A stretch of DNA of 64,000 nt from Candidatus Edwardsbacteria bacterium RifOxyA12_full_54_48 (GTDB lineage: Bacteria; Edwardsbacteria; AC1; EtOH8), in contig MFFN01000001.1 in assembly GCA_001777915.1 (NCBI GenBank), forward strand, positions 62,001-126,000, read 5' to 3'. Each line of letters starts with the position of its first letter. Position 1 is the first letter of the stretch. The notes beneath the pieces are model-generated. The model searched no databases, was not told the origin of the DNA, and saw nothing but the letters and a program-made list of their open reading frames with translations. Below are positions 7,586-16,398 of this stretch, one piece after another. The position numbers and the translations under genes were made by a program.

Positions 7586-10179
7586 TGCTAGTCGATGGCA
7601 CGGCTTTGGCCTACCGGGCCTACTTTGCCTTCATCCGCAACCCGCTGATAAACTCCAAAGGCGAGAACACCAGCGCCAGCTACGGCTTTGCCACCATCCT
7701 GGTCAATCTGCTTAAAAAACATAAACCGGATTATTTAGGGGTGGCCTTCGACACCAAGGCCCCCACCTTCCGCCACGAAAAATTCGAGGCCTACAAGGCC
7801 CAGCGTCCCGGCATGCCGGACGAGCTGAAAGCGCAGCTGCCGCGCATCAAACAGGTACTGAGGGCCATGGAGATAGCGGTGCTGGAGAACGACGGCTACG
7901 AGGCCGACGACGTCCTGGCCGGGCTGGCCAAGCAGGCCGAGGCCAAGAACTGGCCCAGCTATATAGTCACCGGCGACAAGGACCTGCTGCAGATCGTCAC
8001 TGACAAGATCAAGGTGATCCGCCCCCGGACCGGCAAAAACGAGGAGCAGATCTTCGGGCCGGCCGAGGTCCAGCGGGAATACGGGGTGATCCCCGACAAG
8101 ATCAAGGACATCTTCGCCCTGTCCGGAGATGCGGCGGACAACGTCCCGGGCGTGCCGGGCATCGGACCCAAGACCGCCACCGAGCTGATAATAGAATTCG
8201 GGTCGTTCGATAACCTATATCAGAATCTGGACCAGGTCAAGAAACCCCGCATAAAAAAACTTTTGGAGGATAACAGGGAGCAGGCCGTGATGTCCCGGGA
8301 ACTGGTGACCCTGCACCTGGATGAACTGCCGCTGGTCTCTCTGTCCGACCTGAGGGTCCATGAGCCGGATCGGGAGAGGGTGTCCCAATTGTTCCGCGAA
8401 TTGGAGTTTGGTTCGCTGCTGAGGGAGTTTCAGGCCGGGCAGGTGAAAAGCGTGGAGTTCCAGACCGTCAAGGCGGGGACCGACCTGGAGCTGGTGCTGG
8501 GTAAGATCAAGAAGGCCGGGGAATTATATTTTGAGCCGGAGTTCCGCCAGGACAAACTTTTTAGGGCAGCGGTGATGGTGGACGGCAAGCCGCTGATAGT
8601 GGAGAACAAGAACCTGGCCAAACTCAAGCCGATCTGGGAGAATCATAAGATCATCAAGATCGGCCATGACCTAAAATCTACCATTCGGAAAAGCGGTCAG
8701 GGCATGAACGGTCCGATGTTCGACACCATGCTGGCATCGTATCTGATAGACCCATCCTGGAGGCATCATCAGTCCCTGGAGTCCCTGGCCGGGGAGCATC
8801 TGGGACTGGCCTTCGAGGCGGCCCAGCCATCCGCCAAGAAACAGACCGAGCTGGCCTTCGAGGTCGACGACCAGACCCGCGATCAGCTATTGGGGCGCAG
8901 GCTGGACGCCATCAAATCCCTCAAGGAAAAATTTCAGCAGGAGATGGATGGAAAAAATCTGACCGAGCTGTTCCAAAAGGTGGAAATGCCCCTGCTGGCG
9001 GTGCTGGCGGAGATGGAATCGTTCGGGGTCCTGCTGGACCTGAATATTTTCAAAACCATGTCACGCGATCTGGAAAAGCAGATCGGCAAATTGGAGAAGC
9101 AGATATATAAAGAGGCGGGCGAAGAGTTCAACATCAATTCTCCCAAGCAACTGGGGGTGATCCTTTTCGAGAAATTGAAGGTGGGCAAGGCCAAAAAGAC
9201 CAAGACCGGATACTCCACCGACGTTTCGGTGCTGGAATCATTCGCCAACGTCCATCCCCTGCCGCGGCTGATCCTGGATTACCGCCAGCTGTTCAAGTTA
9301 AAATCCACCTACGTGGATGCCCTGCCGGCCCTGGTCAGCGAAAGGACAGGCAGGCTGCACACCACTTTCAACCAGGCCCTGACCGAGACCGGACGGCTGT
9401 CCTCCTCCGATCCCAACCTCCAGAATATCCCCATGCGGGAGGGGGTGGGCCGGGAGATCCGCAAGGGGTTCATTGCCGAGAAGGACCACCTGTTGTTATC
9501 GGCCGATTATTCCCAGGTGGAACTCCGGCTGGTGGCGCACCTATCCGGTGACCAGCGCCTGCAGCAGGCCTTCAAGTCCCGGCGCGATATTCACACCGAG
9601 ACGGCCTGCGCCGTGTTCGGCATAGAAAGTAACGAAGTTACTCCGGACATGCGGCGCAAGGCCAAGGCCATCAATTTCGGCATCATCTACGGCATGGGAC
9701 CATATGGCCTGGCCCAGCAGCTGGGCATCGGAGTGGGCGAGGCGGCCACATTCATAGAACAATATTTCCAACAGTTTCCCCAGGTTCAGGCCTGGATAGC
9801 CTTGACCACCGCCCAGGCCAAGAAGGACGGCTTTGTCTGCACCATGCTGGGCCGCCGGCGCTACCTGCCGGAGATAAACTCCGACAACGGCCAGCGGCGG
9901 GCCTTTGCCGAGCGCACCGCGGTCAATACCCCCATCCAGGGGACGGCCGCCGACCTGATCAAGCTGGCCATGGTCAACATTGCCCGAAGGTTTGAAGATG
10001 AGAAGATCAGAAGCAAAATGATCCTCCAGGTCCACGACGAACTGCTGTTCGAGGTGGAGAAGAACGAGCTGGCCAGGGTGAAAAAAATAGTCAAGCAGGA
10101 GATGGAGAACGCCATCGAGATCTCGGTGCCGGTGGTGGTGGAGATGGGCGAGGGGGAGAACTGGTTCCAGGCGCACTGA
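7573..10179 (+). CDS. polA: DNA polymerase I
   Basis: Repair and Okazaki-fragment polymerase of 868 aa. The N-terminal 5'-3' exonuclease domain (about 1-290) shows YEADDVLAGLA, VTGDKDLLQ and the helix-hairpin-helix VPGVPGIGPKTA. The polymerase domain has motif A DYSQVELR (about 644), motif B RRKAKAINFGIIYG (about 694) and motif C HDELLFE (about 822). The middle 3'-5' exonuclease domain (about 310-470) seems inactive: no DxE is seen at exo I (the region reads ELYFEPEF), and the exo II segment reads GHDLKSTIR, with no aspartate where E. coli has D424. The start codon lies at the end of a palindromic repeat that may supply the ribosome site. Confidence 0.95.
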   Translation: MPTVMLVDGTALAYRAYFAFIRNPLINSKGENTSASYGFATILVNLLKKHKPDYLGVAFDTKAPTFRHEKFEAYKAQRPGMPDELKAQLPRIKQVLRAMEIAVLENDGYEADDVLAGLAKQAEAKNWPSYIVTGDKDLLQIVTDKIKVIRPRTGKNEEQIFGPAEVQREYGVIPDKIKDIFALSGDAADNVPGVPGIGPKTATELIIEFGSFDNLYQNLDQVKKPRIKKLLEDNREQAVMSRELVTLHLDELPLVSLSDLRVHEPDRERVSQLFRELEFGSLLREFQAGQVKSVEFQTVKAGTDLELVLGKIKKAGELYFEPEFRQDKLFRAAVMVDGKPLIVENKNLAKLKPIWENHKIIKIGHDLKSTIRKSGQGMNGPMFDTMLASYLIDPSWRHHQSLESLAGEHLGLAFEAAQPSAKKQTELAFEVDDQTRDQLLGRRLDAIKSLKEKFQQEMDGKNLTELFQKVEMPLLAVLAEMESFGVLLDLNIFKTMSRDLEKQIGKLEKQIYKEAGEEFNINSPKQLGVILFEKLKVGKAKKTKTGYSTDVSVLESFANVHPLPRLILDYRQLFKLKSTYVDALPALVSERTGRLHTTFNQALTETGRLSSSDPNLQNIPMREGVGREIRKGFIAEKDHLLLSADYSQVELRLVAHLSGDQRLQQAFKSRRDIHTETACAVFGIESNEVTPDMRRKAKAINFGIIYGMGPYGLAQQLGIGVGEAATFIEQYFQQFPQVQAWIALTTAQAKKDGFVCTMLGRRRYLPEINSDNGQRRAFAERTAVNTPIQGTAADLIKLAMVNIARRFEDEKIRSKMILQVHDELLFEVEKNELARVKKIVKQEMENAIEISVPVVVEMGEGENWFQAH

Positions 10180-10217
10180 ACAGGTGAACAGGGTCAAATG
10201 CCACCAGACAAAAGTAA

Positions 10218-10246
10218 GCGGGCGGGCCAACCGCCCATTTTTATTT
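10218..10246 (+). terminator. Rho-independent terminator after polA
   Basis: GGGCGG (10220-10225) and CCGCCC (10231-10236) form a stem around GCCAA, followed by ATTTTTATTT. Confidence 0.75.
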
Positions 10247-10270
10247 ACAGGCCATTGCCACACTATATAT

Positions 10271-10303
10271 CCCCCCCCCCCAGCATAAAAAATATACTTG
10301 ACA
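10271..10303 (+). promoter_or_regulatory. Poly-C tract next to a -35-like box
   Basis: Eleven consecutive C residues (10271-10281) lie 16 bp upstream of TTGACA (10298-10303), in front of the secreted FG-GAP protein gene. The -10 region is poor: the sequence about 17 bp further on is TTACCG, and TAATAAT at 10312-10318 is too close. The promoter call is therefore tentative. Confidence 0.35.
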
Positions 10304-10349
10304 AAAATGCCTAATAATGTTACCGTTAACCAATGTGAAAGGCGTATAT

Positions 10350-12068
10350 ATGAAACGCATATCTATATTTGCAATTCTTAGTTTGGCATTGGCAATTCTG
10401 CCGGCTGCGCCGGCAGGAGGGCAAACCACCCACAACCTGGAGATAATCTGGCAGAAAGCCAAACCCGAGACTTCCGTGTATTGGCAGGGGTGGGGGTTTG
10501 CAATGGCCAGCGGCGACTTGAATGGCGATGGATATTCTGATTTTGTTACTGCATTAGACTCATCCCTTAATGAACCTTGGATAAGATATATGGTTAAAAT
10601 ATATATATTTAATGGTGGTTTAACATTAAGCACAATACCTTCGCAAACAATAATATATGATTCTTTGGGTAATTACCCTTCTTTTTGTATAGCCGATTTT
10701 AACAAGGATGGTTATGGAGATTTAGCCATTGGCGATAGCCGGGGTGTTGGGGTAAATTCTGAAAAAGGCCAGGTAAATATACATTACGGAACCGGGTTTG
10801 ATCTTAACCCAAAACCCGATTTGGTAATAGACGGCTACGGCAGCGCCACGGCCACAAATTTCGGCCAAGCCCTTTCCGCCGGGGATATAAATGGTGACGG
10901 GGTAGATGATTTAATTATTGGAGCGCCAGATTATGGCGAACTAAACGCACGCGGCAGGGTGTATATTTATTTCGGAGATACTTCGGGGGTGGATGATTGG
11001 CCGGATATAATATTGAACGGACATACCGAAGCCGGGTATTACGAAAACTTCGGAAATAGTATGGATGGGACAATGGATTACAATAAAGACGGTTATAACG
11101 ATTTGATAATTGGCGCTTATCTTAATGCTAAAACTGGTAATGCTGCCGGCAAAATATATTATTATATAAGTAAAGGCGAGCAGATAGACACTATAGCTGA
11201 TGGTTGGATTTATGGCGAAGCTTCCTATCAAAGGCTTGCTGCATATAATGTGAGCAGTGTGCCAGCAGATACAAACGGTTTTGCGTCTGTGGGCTGGTTT
11301 GGCACACCGGATTGGCCTTCTACTACTGGCAGTTTTGACCGGGGCAAATGTTATATGGTGCCGGGGGACACTATGGGCGAGATAACGCCATTATGGGCGA
11401 TGACGGGTAATGATTTATCAGATAGTGCCCTTGGCTATTGGTCATGTTCTGCCGGTTATGCCGATAATGATAAATTGGGTGATAAGTTGGCCAGCGCACT
11501 TTTGGCCTTTGGTGATCCAGGCAAAGTATATCTTTGGCTGCGAAGGGCAACTATGAGACAACAACCCGATGCTTATATAATCGGCAGGGCTAGCACGCCC
11601 GGAGGTGATGCTCTGGGCGGAAAGATAGCCACTGCCGCGGATGTTGATGGCGACGTGAAGGGTGAGTTTTTGGTCAGCAACTATTTTGCCGATACTGGCA
11701 ATATGATCTGGCTGTGCAAATATACCGGGCCGGAGGGGGTGGCGGGACGACCAGCGGACAGCGGACAGCGACCAGCGTTTAGACTGGGGCAGAATTATCC
11801 CAATCCGTTTAAAACCCGAACAACTATCAACTATCAACTAACTACTAATAGCTCTGTAAACTTGTCAGTTTACAACATTGCCGGGCAATTGGTCAAAACG
11901 CTTATCAACGACAACTCAGTCCCTCTCCGCATCGGGGAGGGTAGGGCGGGGTCAATAACCTGGGACGGTCGGGACAACAGCAACCGTGCGGTTTCCAACG
12001 GGGTTTATATCTATAAACTTAACATGGGGGGAAAGAGCATGGCGAAAAAGATGACGCTGATACGTTGA
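10350..12068 (+). CDS. Secreted FG-GAP repeat protein with FlgD-like C-terminal sorting domain
   Basis: Exported protein of 572 aa. The start is taken at the ATG at 10350, because it opens a clean signal peptide (KR, then FAILSLALAILPAAPA). An upstream ATG at 10317 would only add 11 odd residues. At least five FG-GAP/dockerin-like calcium loops follow: DLNGDGYSD, DFNKDGYGDLAIG, DINGDGVDDLIIG, DYNKDGYNDLIIG and DVDGDVKGEF, pointing to an integrin-alpha-like beta-propeller. The C-terminus has QNYPNPF, a FlgD-like Ig fold and the ending KKMTLIR, the pattern of type IX-like sorting tags. The linker and tag contain short tandem repeats and a palindromic repeat (11746-11953). Function unknown: likely cell surface or extracellular binding. 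Confidence 0.85.
   Translation: MKRISIFAILSLALAILPAAPAGGQTTHNLEIIWQKAKPETSVYWQGWGFAMASGDLNGDGYSDFVTALDSSLNEPWIRYMVKIYIFNGGLTLSTIPSQTIIYDSLGNYPSFCIADFNKDGYGDLAIGDSRGVGVNSEKGQVNIHYGTGFDLNPKPDLVIDGYGSATATNFGQALSAGDINGDGVDDLIIGAPDYGELNARGRVYIYFGDTSGVDDWPDIILNGHTEAGYYENFGNSMDGTMDYNKDGYNDLIIGAYLNAKTGNAAGKIYYYISKGEQIDTIADGWIYGEASYQRLAAYNVSSVPADTNGFASVGWFGTPDWPSTTGSFDRGKCYMVPGDTMGEITPLWAMTGNDLSDSALGYWSCSAGYADNDKLGDKLASALLAFGDPGKVYLWLRRATMRQQPDAYIIGRASTPGGDALGGKIATAADVDGDVKGEFLVSNYFADTGNMIWLCKYTGPEGVAGRPADSGQRPAFRLGQNYPNPFKTRTTINYQLTTNSSVNLSVYNIAGQLVKTLINDNSVPLRIGEGRAGSITWDGRDNSNRAVSNGVYIYKLNMGGKSMAKKMTLIR
11821..11845 (+). repeat. Short tandem repeat of CAACTAT inside the sorting domain
   Basis: CAACTAT occurs twice in direct succession, followed by imperfect copies (CAACTAACTAC). 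A related tandem of GGACAGC and GACCAGC lies at about 11746-11777 in the linker just upstream. Both are in frame and translated. Confidence 0.55.
11917..11953 (+). repeat. Dispersed palindromic repeat, copy 4, inside a coding region
   Basis: CCCTCTCCG (11921-11929) and CGGGGAGGG (11933-11941) pair, followed by TAGGGCGGGGTC. The same AGGGCGGGGTC right end is seen in the copy at 7520-7572. Here it is read in frame as PLRIGEGRAGS within the FlgD-like domain, so it is an in-frame insertion. Confidence 0.65.
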
Positions 12069-12113
12069 TCTATTGGATAACATAACATTTAAAACCCAAA
12101 GAAAGGAAACCCA

Positions 12114-15100
12114 ATGAAAAGGCGGATAATGATCATTACTACGGCGTTATTGGCGCTGACAGCAACACTGTGCCTGGCCGAGGAAGACCCCAAAGCATGG
12201 CAGGTAAATAAATGGCTACCGGAATATACTGCTTCGTCCGCGATAAAAGACATTCAAATGATTGATGACAAGAATGCATGGGTAGTAGGCAATGAGGGCT
12301 TGGTGTTACGGCAGGTAAATAGCGTTTGGGGGAAAATAACCATAACCGGTATTGCCGAATACAATCTTAACGCCATTGAGATGAAAGGCCAATACGGCTG
12401 GATTGTGGGGGAGAAAAAGGGCGAGCCGAATAATTACGGTGGAAAAATATTTAGGACTACCGATGGTGGCGTTACATGGATAGAGCCAAGTAGTATGCCC
12501 ACCCTTCCTTCCGGCACGGCCTTTAAGGATGTTTCCTTTGCCAACAACGGAACAGGCTATATTGCCTGCGGCAATGGAATAATATTGGTGTCAGGAAATA
12601 GGGGTGTTGACTGGGGAAAAACAACGAGTACTCCCATTACCGAACCCTCTGATGTTTCCGGCTGGTTTAACAGCATTTACACCGACCCGACGAATTCGGC
12701 CTATGTTAGGGTAGCCTGTGATAATTTCGGTTTTGTAAATTATAGTTCAGATGGTGGAAATACATGGTCCAATTCGCCGGTAGTGAAGGAGTTGCCTGAT
12801 AATTATTATAAATGGTCGGATGATACATATTTTGACTACACACTAACGCTTGCGCCGAATAAAATGGGCCATTACGGTTGGGGCACCTGGTCAGGCTCTT
12901 TTAACCACGGCTATATCTTCGACGGCTCCGCTTTCAATCAAATAGTGCCCGATATCTCAAACGGCGCCGATAACGTTCCGTCCAGTATTTGGCTCAGCTC
13001 CCTGGGCGGAAATGAATTCGGCAAAAGCATGTTTGTCGGCAGCGACGGGTTTGTTCACAACAGCGGCTACGGGCAAATATCAAACCGGGTGGATTTGTAT
13101 GCCAGTTCCGGTGGGAGTGGTTATACAACAAAGTATTTGGTTGGCGGTTCAAACGGGATTATATATACACATAGCTATCTTCCGCCTTATCAGGATGGAG
13201 ATCTGTGCCCAGATATATTCAGTGACGCGAGAAGCGTTATAATCAATTGGTCGCCTATGCAGGAGATTGAGGTAGTTCGCTATGATATATTGCGAACCAC
13301 GTCGGAGATCGTCAATTACCCAGTAGAGCTGATTGGGTCTGTGCTTTCGAACTCAGCCGCGTCTATTTGGGAAAATAGTTATTCATTTACTGATAACACT
13401 GCAATAAATAAAATGCGCTATCATTACTGGGTTAAGGTTATTCATTATGACGGTCTTTATAATTGTATATATGTTGGTTACGGGGAACCTACCAATGGCG
13501 ATCCGTTGCCTGCGCCGCCGCCCGTTCCATATAATTTAAAAGCTATGGACATGCCTGATGATAACGGTGAAACAATTTTATTATATTGGGAAATGCCGGA
13601 AGAGCCTTCAGTTTACTATAAATACAATGTTGGTCGAAGATTGGAGGGAGAAACTACTTACAAAGCTATTGGGTATATAAGCGATCCCTGGAAAAAATAT
13701 GACAATAGTGTTCAAAGCGGCCGAAAATACGAATACGTTATTCAAGCAGTAGATCAATATAATCAACCATCGGCGTATTCTTCGCCTACTACCGGTGTTG
13801 CATTTGATAACTTGGCACCAAGTAAACTTGCTGCGCCTACTGGTGATTATTCAGTTGTCGGCAACACAATGACCCTGAATTGGCTACCTGCAACCGACGA
13901 ACCCAACCTCGGCGGCTACTGGGTTTGTCCCGAGCCGATGGGCGTTTTCGCCGAAAAGATCAGCGGCATAGACCCCGGCGAATACGAGCCGGATGCCTAT
14001 CATGTTTCCCATGCCTCGCCCATAGAACGTACCCAGTGGAAATGGCGGGTGCCGGATGAATTGGTGGGCCAGACCCTGATATTCTCGGTTACTGCTATGG
14101 ATCGTTCCGGCAACATAGCCCCTTGGAGCGAGCAGGTATTTTTAAACACCAAAGTTCTTACCAACTCAAATACAATATTAGCCACCGCATATAACAACGG
14201 CAAACATCTGGTTTACGATGATAAGGGTAGATTATTCTTGGTTTACGGTTCCGGGGATTCGGTTCTTTACCAGCAATCATGGGACGACGGTATAACCTGG
14301 ACCCCGTCCTCTGGTTTTGCCTCAGGCGGCATCAAACCTGTACCTGCTATCGGTTATTATGGTGAAGATACCACCATGCTTTGGAAAGCCGAGACCGAAA
14401 ATGTCGGCTGGGTTCTGAAATCCGCCAAACGAGCCGGCAACGGTTGGCTGCCGGAAGAAACCATACTGGCGGCTGCCGGCTCCTGGGAGCAGACCCATTA
14501 CGTCAGCCCGCCATCAATGGCGATAAATAACGCCGGAACTCATCTGGCAATTGAGCGGGTGGATGCCCAATACCAGATCGGCGGCCAGAGCGGAACCTGG
14601 TATTGGAAGCTTTTATATGGCTTTAAAGCAACCGGCCAGACAGCTTATGCCTGGACGGTTTTGGACAGCGCTTCCGGCAGTTGGGGCGGGCAGGATCCCA
14701 ATCTTGCCAGCCCGACCATCTGCTTGGATTCCAAGGGCGGCATTCATGTAGCCTGGGATTACGAGGGAGAGATCTACTGGCGGGGTTATGACCCGTATCT
14801 TGGCGCCTGGAAGGAAAAGATCAATCTGACCAACAGCCCGGAAGTATTTTCCGCCGAGCCGTCGCTGGCCTTTTTCGGAGATGTGCATATAGTCTGGCAG
14901 GAGGGCAACGATATTCAACATCGCAAAGGCAACTGGGGCTACCCCCGGTTGGAAAATACCATCGATGCAATTATCAAAAGCTTCTACTGGCAAAATGCCG
15001 AGAACGTCAGCAACAACCCGGCCACCGCATCGTTAAATCCGGTGTTCGACGGAAACTATGTGGCCTGGAGCGAGCAGAGCGCAGTTGATCCCGATCACTA

Positions 15101-16064
15101 TAACGCTTTTTTTGCCAATTACAGCGATTATGTTTGGACACCGAGCCTGGATTACAGCAAGAATCCCAGCCAGCCGGCGGTATACCCCCAGATAGCCTAC
15201 CGCCAGAATGTCGACGGCAACAAGATGACCACCATCTGGACCGAGGGAACCGGGCCGCTGTATTCGCTGATCGCCCGGGATGAGGCCGGACAGGTAACGG
15301 CGCAGGCCGCGGCCGACGTGGGCGGCGAGGCGGCATCCATATATCTTATCGAGCGGGACGGTTATATTGTTTACGGAGCCAGCGATGCAATCGCTTCCAC
15401 TGGCATTATAACGGTTGATTACGATAGCACCGCGTTGGAGTATTATCTGCCGACCCTGGATCGCGACCAGAAACAGACCATGAAATTCACCTTCTACCAG
15501 GAATACGCCGATAAGGCCGATTATGTCTATCAGGTATGGGTGGATGATGTCTCCTTGGGCTCGGTAAAGGTTCCCAGCGGCCAGTCTGTGGTCTTCGAGA
15601 AGGACCTGCCGAATAGCGTTACCCACGACGGCGAGGGGATTGTCAGGATAGTCAATCTGAAAAAGGACAAGATTGTCACCTGCGATAAATGGGAGCTTTA
15701 TGCCTATGACAAGGCCACCGGCCGGGGCGGCGCCAAAAAATCCGGCGGAGCGCAATTGGCGGAAGAGGGCGGCAAGCCGCTGACCTATGTCTACGCTATG
15801 GCCCAGAACGCGCCCAACCCATTCAACGGCCAGACTAAGATCAGCTACCAATTAGCCAAGCCCGGCAATGTCAGCCTGAAGATCTACAATACGCTGGGGC
15901 AATTGGTGAATACCCTGGTTGACGGCCAGCAGCAGCCCGGGGTTTATTCTGCAAATTGGAATGGCAAAGATAATTCGGGGAGAACTGCCGCCAATGGGGT
16001 CTATATTTACAGGTTGGAATCGGGCGATTTTAAGGCTACCAAGAAGATGGTGGTGATCAAGTAA
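12114..16064 (+). CDS. Large secreted multidomain protein: YCF48/BNR-like propeller, Fn3 domains, C-terminal sorting domain
   Basis: Exported protein of 1316 aa. The signal peptide is IMIITTALLALTATLCLA, preceded by MKRR. Residues about 45-200 contain YCF48/BNR-like blades (NAWVVGNEG, IFRTTDGGVTW, GYIACGNG). Around 460-600 and 605-690 two fibronectin type III-like modules occur (for example YVIQAVDQYNQPS and LNWLPATDEP). A sialidase-like region with repeated trp-rich blades follows to about 1080. The C-terminus carries QNAPNPF, TLGQLVNTLVDG, GVYIYRLESG and the final KKMVVIK, the same sorting-tag type as the previous gene. The start has AAAGGAAA at the right distance. Probably a cell-surface or released protein. 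Ligand unknown. Confidence 0.85.
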   Translation: MKRRIMIITTALLALTATLCLAEEDPKAWQVNKWLPEYTASSAIKDIQMIDDKNAWVVGNEGLVLRQVNSVWGKITITGIAEYNLNAIEMKGQYGWIVGEKKGEPNNYGGKIFRTTDGGVTWIEPSSMPTLPSGTAFKDVSFANNGTGYIACGNGIILVSGNRGVDWGKTTSTPITEPSDVSGWFNSIYTDPTNSAYVRVACDNFGFVNYSSDGGNTWSNSPVVKELPDNYYKWSDDTYFDYTLTLAPNKMGHYGWGTWSGSFNHGYIFDGSAFNQIVPDISNGADNVPSSIWLSSLGGNEFGKSMFVGSDGFVHNSGYGQISNRVDLYASSGGSGYTTKYLVGGSNGIIYTHSYLPPYQDGDLCPDIFSDARSVIINWSPMQEIEVVRYDILRTTSEIVNYPVELIGSVLSNSAASIWENSYSFTDNTAINKMRYHYWVKVIHYDGLYNCIYVGYGEPTNGDPLPAPPPVPYNLKAMDMPDDNGETILLYWEMPEEPSVYYKYNVGRRLEGETTYKAIGYISDPWKKYDNSVQSGRKYEYVIQAVDQYNQPSAYSSPTTGVAFDNLAPSKLAAPTGDYSVVGNTMTLNWLPATDEPNLGGYWVCPEPMGVFAEKISGIDPGEYEPDAYHVSHASPIERTQWKWRVPDELVGQTLIFSVTAMDRSGNIAPWSEQVFLNTKVLTNSNTILATAYNNGKHLVYDDKGRLFLVYGSGDSVLYQQSWDDGITWTPSSGFASGGIKPVPAIGYYGEDTTMLWKAETENVGWVLKSAKRAGNGWLPEETILAAAGSWEQTHYVSPPSMAINNAGTHLAIERVDAQYQIGGQSGTWYWKLLYGFKATGQTAYAWTVLDSASGSWGGQDPNLASPTICLDSKGGIHVAWDYEGEIYWRGYDPYLGAWKEKINLTNSPEVFSAEPSLAFFGDVHIVWQEGNDIQHRKGNWGYPRLENTIDAIIKSFYWQNAENVSNNPATASLNPVFDGNYVAWSEQSAVDPDHYNAFFANYSDYVWTPSLDYSKNPSQPAVYPQIAYRQNVDGNKMTTIWTEGTGPLYSLIARDEAGQVTAQAAADVGGEAASIYLIERDGYIVYGASDAIASTGIITVDYDSTALEYYLPTLDRDQKQTMKFTFYQEYADKADYVYQVWVDDVSLGSVKVPSGQSVVFEKDLPNSVTHDGEGIVRIVNLKKDKIVTCDKWELYAYDKATGRGGAKKSGGAQLAEEGGKPLTYVYAMAQNAPNPFNGQTKISYQLAKPGNVSLKIYNTLGQLVNTLVDGQQQPGVYSANWNGKDNSGRTAANGVYIYRLESGDFKATKKMVVIK

Positions 16065-16083
16065 ACAAACATTTTCTCAGTAA

Positions 16084-16111
16084 GGGGCGGCATTTTTGCC
16101 GCCCCTTTTTT
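16084..16111 (+). terminator. Rho-independent terminator after the secreted protein gene
   Basis: GGGGCGGCA (16084-16092) and TGCCGCCCC (16097-16105) form a 9-bp perfect stem with a T-rich loop, followed by TTTTTTG. Confidence 0.85.
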
Positions 16112-16146
16112 GTTAAAAACTTGGTGCAACGGAAACCACTTTTTTC

Positions 16147-16170
16147 AGCCCTCAATGGGGGCTTTTTTTA
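16147..16170 (+). terminator. Second terminator-like hairpin upstream of the dcw cluster
   Basis: AGCCC (16147-16151) and GGGCT (16159-16163) pair, followed by TTTTTTA. The 300-base gap before mraZ thus holds two terminators, then the dcw promoter and operator. Confidence 0.5.
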
Positions 16171-16229
16171 TTGGTTTTTTGGTCAAGATCAAGTCAGGTA
16201 AAAAAATATAAAATATTTTCATTTTTTAC

Positions 16230-16258
16230 TTGACAATGGGGCAAAATGTATATAAAAT
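16230..16258 (+). promoter_or_regulatory. Main promoter of the dcw cluster
   Basis: TTGACA (16230-16235), a 17-bp spacer and TAAAAT (16253-16258; within TATATAAAAT) form a strong sigma-70-like promoter about 140 bp upstream of mraZ. The expected start near 16265 falls at the first of the four AGTGG boxes. Confidence 0.75.
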
Positions 16259-16265
16259 GGTTCGA

Positions 16266-16300
16266 AGTGGGACAAAGTGGGGCATAGTGGATAAGAGTGG
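16266..16300 (+). promoter_or_regulatory. Putative MraZ operator: four AGTGG boxes at 10-bp steps
   Basis: AGTGG occurs at 16266, 16276, 16286 and 16296, each exactly 10 bp apart, just downstream of the -10 box. MraZ is known to bind TGGGN-type direct repeats separated by 5 nt near its own promoter. Here the boxes read TGGGA, TGGGG, TGGAT and TGGAA. Binding over the initial transcribed region would repress the whole cluster. Confidence 0.8.
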
Positions 16301-16362
16301 AATTTAATCCCAGATATCCATATTTTCAATAACTTACGCATAAAGCCCTGTTACCCATCATA

Positions 16363-16391
16363 AGCCGTTCCAACAAAAACGGCTCGGGAGG
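16363..16391 (+). promoter_or_regulatory. Hairpin directly upstream of the mraZ ribosome binding site
   Basis: AGCCGTT (16363-16369) and AACGGCT (16378-16384) form a 7-bp perfect stem one base before the GGGAGG Shine-Dalgarno (16386-16391). There is no T tract, so it is not a terminator. It could protect the transcript or modulate initiation. Confidence 0.5.
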
Positions 16392-16398
16392 TGCCATT

